Shown here: piece after piece, positions 29,668 through 33,995 of the stretch
How positions within the stretch are numbered: position 1 is the stretch's first letter
Layout: every line of letters begins with the position of its first letter
Assembly (NCBI GenBank): GCA_943330235.2
Contig: CALQGY020000029.1
Location: 1 to 33,995 of the forward strand
DNA: 33,995 bases
Source: Candidatus Kuenenia stuttgartensis
GTDB taxonomy: Bacteria; Gemmatimonadota; Gemmatimonadetes; Gemmatimonadales; Gemmatimonadaceae
Reading direction: 5' to 3'
Notes under the pieces: generated by a model
The model's input: only the letters and a program-made list of their open reading frames with translations
The model's database searches: none
Told to the model about the DNA's origin: nothing
Program-made: the position numbers and the translations under genes

Positions 29668-32465
29668 CGACCAAACGGTGGTGGCCGCGCATCCGCATGC
29701 GCGGCCTGGCGTTCAAGGTCACGGCGCTCGTGTTTGGTGCGGTGTTCCTCAGCGTCACCGTCAATGCCGTGATGCTCTTCCTGCGCGAACAGCGGGAAGA
29801 ACTCAAAGATCTGCAGGCGCATGCCACGGCCATGGCGCAGTTAGTCGCTGCCAACAGCGAGTACGCCGTCTACACCGGAAGCTCGGACGGTCTACAGTCG
29901 CTGGTGCAGCGACTCGACGACATGGACGAAATCGCGTACGTCCGGATCCTCCGCCTCGCCGGCGATACGGTCATGGACCGGCGTCTCAATGCGGCGAGCG
30001 CCGGCGCCACGTTGCTCGGGGTCGACCCCTCGCACGTGGTGCGTCGACTGCGTATCGGCGGCGATGACGTGCTCGACATCGCCGTGCCCATTGTCACCGC
30101 GAGCGCCAGCCCGGCGGGCAGCGATCAGCTCGGCCCCGAGCAACCGCAACCCCGGGCGCCATTGGGCTTCGTGCAGATGGGCGTGTCCCTCCGCCCGACG
30201 CAGGACTACGAGCAGCAGTTGCTCAAGCAGATCACCCTTGCGACACTCGCATTCCTCGTACTGGCCATGCCTGTGGCCCACTTCCTCACGCGCAGGGTTA
30301 CCGCCCCAATGCGCGCGCTCGCGAAAGCGGCGGCCGCCGTCGGGGACGGACATTTCGAGGCGTTGCCTGAAAACGATGTGCGTGACGAAATGGGCATGCT
30401 CGCCCGCGCGTTCAACCTGATGTTGCAACGACTGAACGCGCAGTGGAGCGAGCTTGAGACCAGTGCGAAAACCGCGCGCGAGGCCAGTCGTGCAAAATCG
30501 CACTTTCTGGCCAATATGAGTCACGAAATCCGCACCCCGCTCAACGGCGTGCTGGGCATGCTTGAACTCCTGACGGCCACGGAACTTGGTCAACGGCAGC
30601 GTCGCTTCGCCGACATCGCGCATCGGTCGGCCGAAGAGCTGTTGGAGCTCATTAACGAGGTCCTCGATTACTCGAAAATCGAAGCGGGGCATTTGACGCT
30701 GCATTGCCTCGATTTTGATCTGCGACAGATGGTCGAGGAGGTCTGTGAGGCACTTGCGCCGCGCGCGCACCAGAAGGGACTGGAGTTCGTCGTGCGCATC
30801 TCGCCGGAGTTTCATGCGAGCGTCTACGGGGACTCGATGCGACTTCGGCAGGTTATGCTCAACCTGCTGAGTAACGCGATCAAGTTCACGGTGAAGGGCT
30901 CCGTCCAAGTGCGCGTGAGCACTGAGGCGGTGGCTGGCTTACGTCAGCGTGTCCGCTTCGAGGTGCGGGACTCCGGGATCGGCATTCCGCCGGAGAAGGT
31001 GGGGGCGCTGTTCCATCCCTTCGTGCAGGCGGATTCCTCCACGACGAGGGAGTTCGGCGGCACGGGCCTCGGCCTCGCCATCGGGAAGCAGCTTGTCGAA
31101 CTGATGGGCGGTGAGGTCGGATTCGAGACAACGGCCGGCGTCGGCTCGACGTTCTGGTTCGATGTAGCGCTTGATCAGCGCGCTCCCGCCGACGATGCAG
31201 CAAGTACCTCCGCCCCGACGCTCAGCGGACGTCGCGTGCTCGTCATCGACGATAACGAAACCAACCGCGAGGTGCTGCGCGAGCAACTGATGGCGTGGGG
31301 CGCCCTGGTCGACGAAGCGGAGGACGGGGCGGGGGGACTCGAGCAGCTGCGGCGCATGCACGGTGTCTCGCCCTACGACGTGGTGGTGCTGGATTACGCG
31401 ATGCCAAGCATGAACGGCGGTGCCGTCGCGCAACAGATTCGCGCCAACCCCCTCTGGGCATCGCTTCCCATCCTGCTGCTCAGCTCGGTCGAGGGCCTGT
31501 CGTTCGGGACGGAATCCTCCGGTCCCGTCGACGCCATCCTGACCAAACCGGCGCGGCAGCGCGACCTGGCCGAGCGAATCGCCGCGCTAGCGGAAGGCGG
31601 CGCCTTCGGTCGCATGGAGCACGTCCCCATTGATCCCAAGCCGGAGCCCGACGATCTGCCGACGGTGATGCCTGTGGCACCGTTCGCCGGCGTCCGGGTC
31701 TTGCTCGCCGAGGACAATACGGTGAATCAGTTCGTCGCCGCCGGACTCCTCGAGTCCTTCGGCTGCCACGTCGTCGTGGCGGAGAATGGGCTCGAGGCCG
31801 TGCGCGAGGCGCAGTCAGGCAGCTTTGACCTCATTTTCATGGACTGCATGATGCCGGTCATGGACGGATACGAGGCGACGCGGTCCATACGAGTGCAGCA
31901 GCGCCATACCGCCAAGCCGATACCCATCGTCGCGCTGACGGCCTCGGCGCTTGAGGGCGAGCGGGAGCGCTGCCTGGAGGCGGGGATGGACGACTACGTC
32001 CCCAAGCCATTCCGCGCGGACGACTTGATGGCGGTGGTGCGTCGCTGGATCCATGCCGCGGCCGCGGCGACCGACAGCCCCCAGTCGCATGATACGCCGG
32101 TACCCGAGGCGGCAGGGCAAGCGCTCGATATGCGGGCCATCGAGGAGTTTGAGAAGTTCCCCGGCGGTCTCAGCATCCTGTCAGACTGCATTGGTGCGTA
32201 TCGCAACCACGCGCCCGAACAGCTCGCCGCACTGCGGTCGGCGATAGCGACCAACCAGCGCACCGAGATCCATCGGATGGCGCACACCCTCAAATCAAGT
32301 AGCGCGATGCTCGGCGCGTCGCAGCTCGCACTGCTGATGCGGCAGATCGAAACGCAGGCCGCTGGACTGGATCTCGCCGCGCTGGACCAGCTCCGTGTCG
32401 AGGCGGAGCGACTGTACGGTCTCGCCGCGGAGGCCCTTGAGGCGTACGTCGTCGCCTCGGCGTGA
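29664..32465 (+). CDS. Hybrid sensor histidine kinase (HAMP-HisKA-HATPase-REC-REC-Hpt)
   Basis: A 933-residue BarA-like hybrid kinase; ATG 29664 overlaps the preceding stop. Order of parts: membrane helix ~17-40, periplasmic sensor ~41-188 of CHASE8-like appearance, membrane helix ~189-208, HAMP ~209-262, HisKA with phospho-acceptor His287 (MSHEIRTPL), HATPase with N box (LNLLSNAIKF), G1 (DSGIGIP) and G2 (GGTGLGLAI), receiver 1 ~524-640 (DD at 529-530, Asp577, Lys628), receiver 2 ~678-795 (Asp727, Lys781), and a C-terminal Hpt with His874 (HTLKSSSAML). All catalytic residues are intact, so a full phosphorelay is possible. No separate response regulator is encoded in the operon; the output partner is elsewhere. 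The translational coupling to the binding protein suggests that protein is its periplasmic sensor partner. Confidence 0.95.
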   Translation: MTTKRWWPRIRMRGLAFKVTALVFGAVFLSVTVNAVMLFLREQREELKDLQAHATAMAQLVAANSEYAVYTGSSDGLQSLVQRLDDMDEIAYVRILRLAGDTVMDRRLNAASAGATLLGVDPSHVVRRLRIGGDDVLDIAVPIVTASASPAGSDQLGPEQPQPRAPLGFVQMGVSLRPTQDYEQQLLKQITLATLAFLVLAMPVAHFLTRRVTAPMRALAKAAAAVGDGHFEALPENDVRDEMGMLARAFNLMLQRLNAQWSELETSAKTAREASRAKSHFLANMSHEIRTPLNGVLGMLELLTATELGQRQRRFADIAHRSAEELLELINEVLDYSKIEAGHLTLHCLDFDLRQMVEEVCEALAPRAHQKGLEFVVRISPEFHASVYGDSMRLRQVMLNLLSNAIKFTVKGSVQVRVSTEAVAGLRQRVRFEVRDSGIGIPPEKVGALFHPFVQADSSTTREFGGTGLGLAIGKQLVELMGGEVGFETTAGVGSTFWFDVALDQRAPADDAASTSAPTLSGRRVLVIDDNETNREVLREQLMAWGALVDEAEDGAGGLEQLRRMHGVSPYDVVVLDYAMPSMNGGAVAQQIRANPLWASLPILLLSSVEGLSFGTESSGPVDAILTKPARQRDLAERIAALAEGGAFGRMEHVPIDPKPEPDDLPTVMPVAPFAGVRVLLAEDNTVNQFVAAGLLESFGCHVVVAENGLEAVREAQSGSFDLIFMDCMMPVMDGYEATRSIRVQQRHTAKPIPIVALTASALEGERERCLEAGMDDYVPKPFRADDLMAVVRRWIHAAAAATDSPQSHDTPVPEAAGQALDMRAIEEFEKFPGGLSILSDCIGAYRNHAPEQLAALRSAIATNQRTEIHRMAHTLKSSSAMLGASQLALLMRQIETQAAGLDLAALDQLRVEAERLYGLAAEALEAYVVASA

Positions 32466-32564
32466 GTCGCTGGCCAGGGGGCCTGTTGTCCGGAAGGCGA
32501 CGTCGTTAGGTTGCGGGTCCGCCTCGGACTTCGACGTCTTTGGCGAAGGATGTGTCGGTGGCAC

Positions 32565-32637
<73 letters not shown>

Positions 32638-32684
32638 CTGATGGTGTAGGACATGTGTGTCGGGAACCGATGTTTGTCATTGAG

Positions 32685-32713
32685 ACAGGCACTGCGTGAC
32701 GGGTGCCTGTTTT
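32685..32713 (+). terminator. Rho-independent terminator after tRNA-Gly
   Basis: ACAGGCAC (32685-32692) pairs with GTGCCTGT (32703-32710) around a 10-base loop and is followed by TTTT. It separates the tRNA-Gly transcript from the rRNA promoter region. Confidence 0.8.
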
Positions 32714-32753
32714 AGTTGGTAAAAGATCGTTGCAGAAAGAGTTTGAACGAGCC

Positions 32754-32781
32754 TTGACTCTGCGAAGCGGAAAGGTTAAAT
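32754..32781 (+). promoter_or_regulatory. Candidate rRNA promoter
   Basis: TTGACT (32754-32759) as -35, 16-base spacer, TTAAAT (32776-32781) as -10 (4 of 6 matches), about 240 bases before 16S. It is the best sigma-70-like pair seen in the leader; a start site near 32788 would put the GGCGCC hairpin at the transcript's 5' end. Confidence 0.5.
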
Positions 32782-32787
32782 ACTAAA

Positions 32788-32810
32788 TCTGGCGCCGACG
32801 CGGCGCCGGA
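32788..32810 (+). repeat. GGCGCC hairpin at the start of the rRNA leader
   Basis: TCTGGCGCC (32788-32796) pairs with GGCGCCGGA (32802-32810), with one T-G wobble and a 5-base loop GACGC. Its position just after the candidate -10 suggests a leader stem, perhaps for processing or control of the rRNA transcript. Confidence 0.6.
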
Positions 32811-33017
32811 AACGAACAAGCTAAGTGACGCAGCCGCAAGCGGTTGCAGAAGTTTAGAAGGACGCTTTTTGACAATCGAAGTTGAGATCAAAGGATGTGC
32901 GGGGCGGTGTCTATGACCTGCGGCTTCTTCAGGGCTGCAGCGAGACATCAACCTGATGATTCTGTGATTCGGCGCTAGATCTCTTCGGAGGTCGCGTTGG
33001 AGAGCCTGTTAAACTAT

Positions 33018-33995
<978 letters not shown>

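Larger units (their letters stand above)
32638..33017 (+). other. rRNA operon leader (no coding gene)
   Basis: This 380-base stretch has no credible gene. It holds the tRNA-Gly terminator, a promoter-like pair at 32754-32781, a GGCGCC hairpin at 32788-32810, an isolated TTGACA at 32869-32874 without a good -10, and an AT-richer tract that runs into 16S. Base composition is clearly lower in GC than the flanking coding DNA. Confidence 0.7.

Noticed and set aside
32869..32874. TTGACA in the rRNA leader as a second promoter
   Set aside because: No acceptable -10 hexamer lies 16-18 bases downstream (sequence there is around AGGATG), so it is mentioned only within the leader entry.

Overview
The window looks like chromosomal DNA of a member of the phylum Gemmatimonadota (Gemmatimonas-like). 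The evidence is a 5' 16S rRNA fragment at the right edge that reads like that group, high GC, tightly overlapping genes (ATGA/GTGA/TTGA junctions), many Tat or Sec-exported oxidoreductases, and gene families common there (DUF5916/CBM9-like proteins, TonB-dependent receptors, SoxCD-like enzymes). The placement comes from recognising the sequence, not from a database search.

Region 1 (1-14926, minus strand) reads as one very long convoy of genes, in transcription order: a YbbA-type ABC ATPase and its FtsX/YbbP-type permease, a choline-dehydrogenase-like GMC flavoprotein, an exported polysaccharide-deacetylase/PuuE-like protein, a SoxC-like molybdopterin sulfite dehydrogenase, a SoxD-like monoheme cytochrome c lipoprotein, a PQQ beta-propeller dehydrogenase, a second GMC flavoprotein with a probable 3Fe-4S cysteine set and its Tat-exported small subunit, and a sugar ABC importer (binding lipoprotein, permease, and an ATPase cut by the window edge). 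From 9603 leftwards almost every junction overlaps or lies within about 20 bases. This suggests one periplasmic oxidation unit in which a single cytochrome could collect electrons from three unlike dehydrogenases, followed by uptake of a sugar or oxidised sugar.

Region 2 (14931-17090, plus strand) holds a TesA-like GDSL esterase lipoprotein divergent from ybbA (start codons 4 bases apart), a stand-alone H-NOX-like protein that keeps the proximal His but lacks the YxSxR motif, and elongation factor P with Asn at the modification-loop tip.

Region 3 (17243-18191) is a seven-tRNA cluster (His, Trp, Glu-CTC, Glu-TTC, Asp, Leu-GAG, Thr-CGT) closed by a strong hairpin.

Region 4 (18228-26402) is a mixed set: a DUF5916/CBM9-like exported protein, a stand-alone 5'-3' exonuclease, a YeiH-family exporter, a PLP-dependent threonine/hydroxyaspartate lyase, and a coupled pair of a COG3904-like periplasmic protein and a PhoD-like phosphatase.

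Region 5 (26651-32465, plus strand) is a compact three-gene unit: TonB-dependent receptor, PF04392-type periplasmic binding protein, and a hybrid histidine kinase (HAMP-HisKA-HATPase-REC-REC-Hpt). It looks like a receptor-to-kinase signalling chain across both membranes and is the best candidate for an undescribed system here.

Region 6 (32565-33995) has tRNA-Gly(CCC), a terminator, an rRNA leader with promoter-like elements, and the first ~978 bases of 16S rRNA.

A recurring oddity is that four exported or flavoprotein genes carry short in-frame tandem repeats (12 or 15 bp units) at or near their N-terminal ends.
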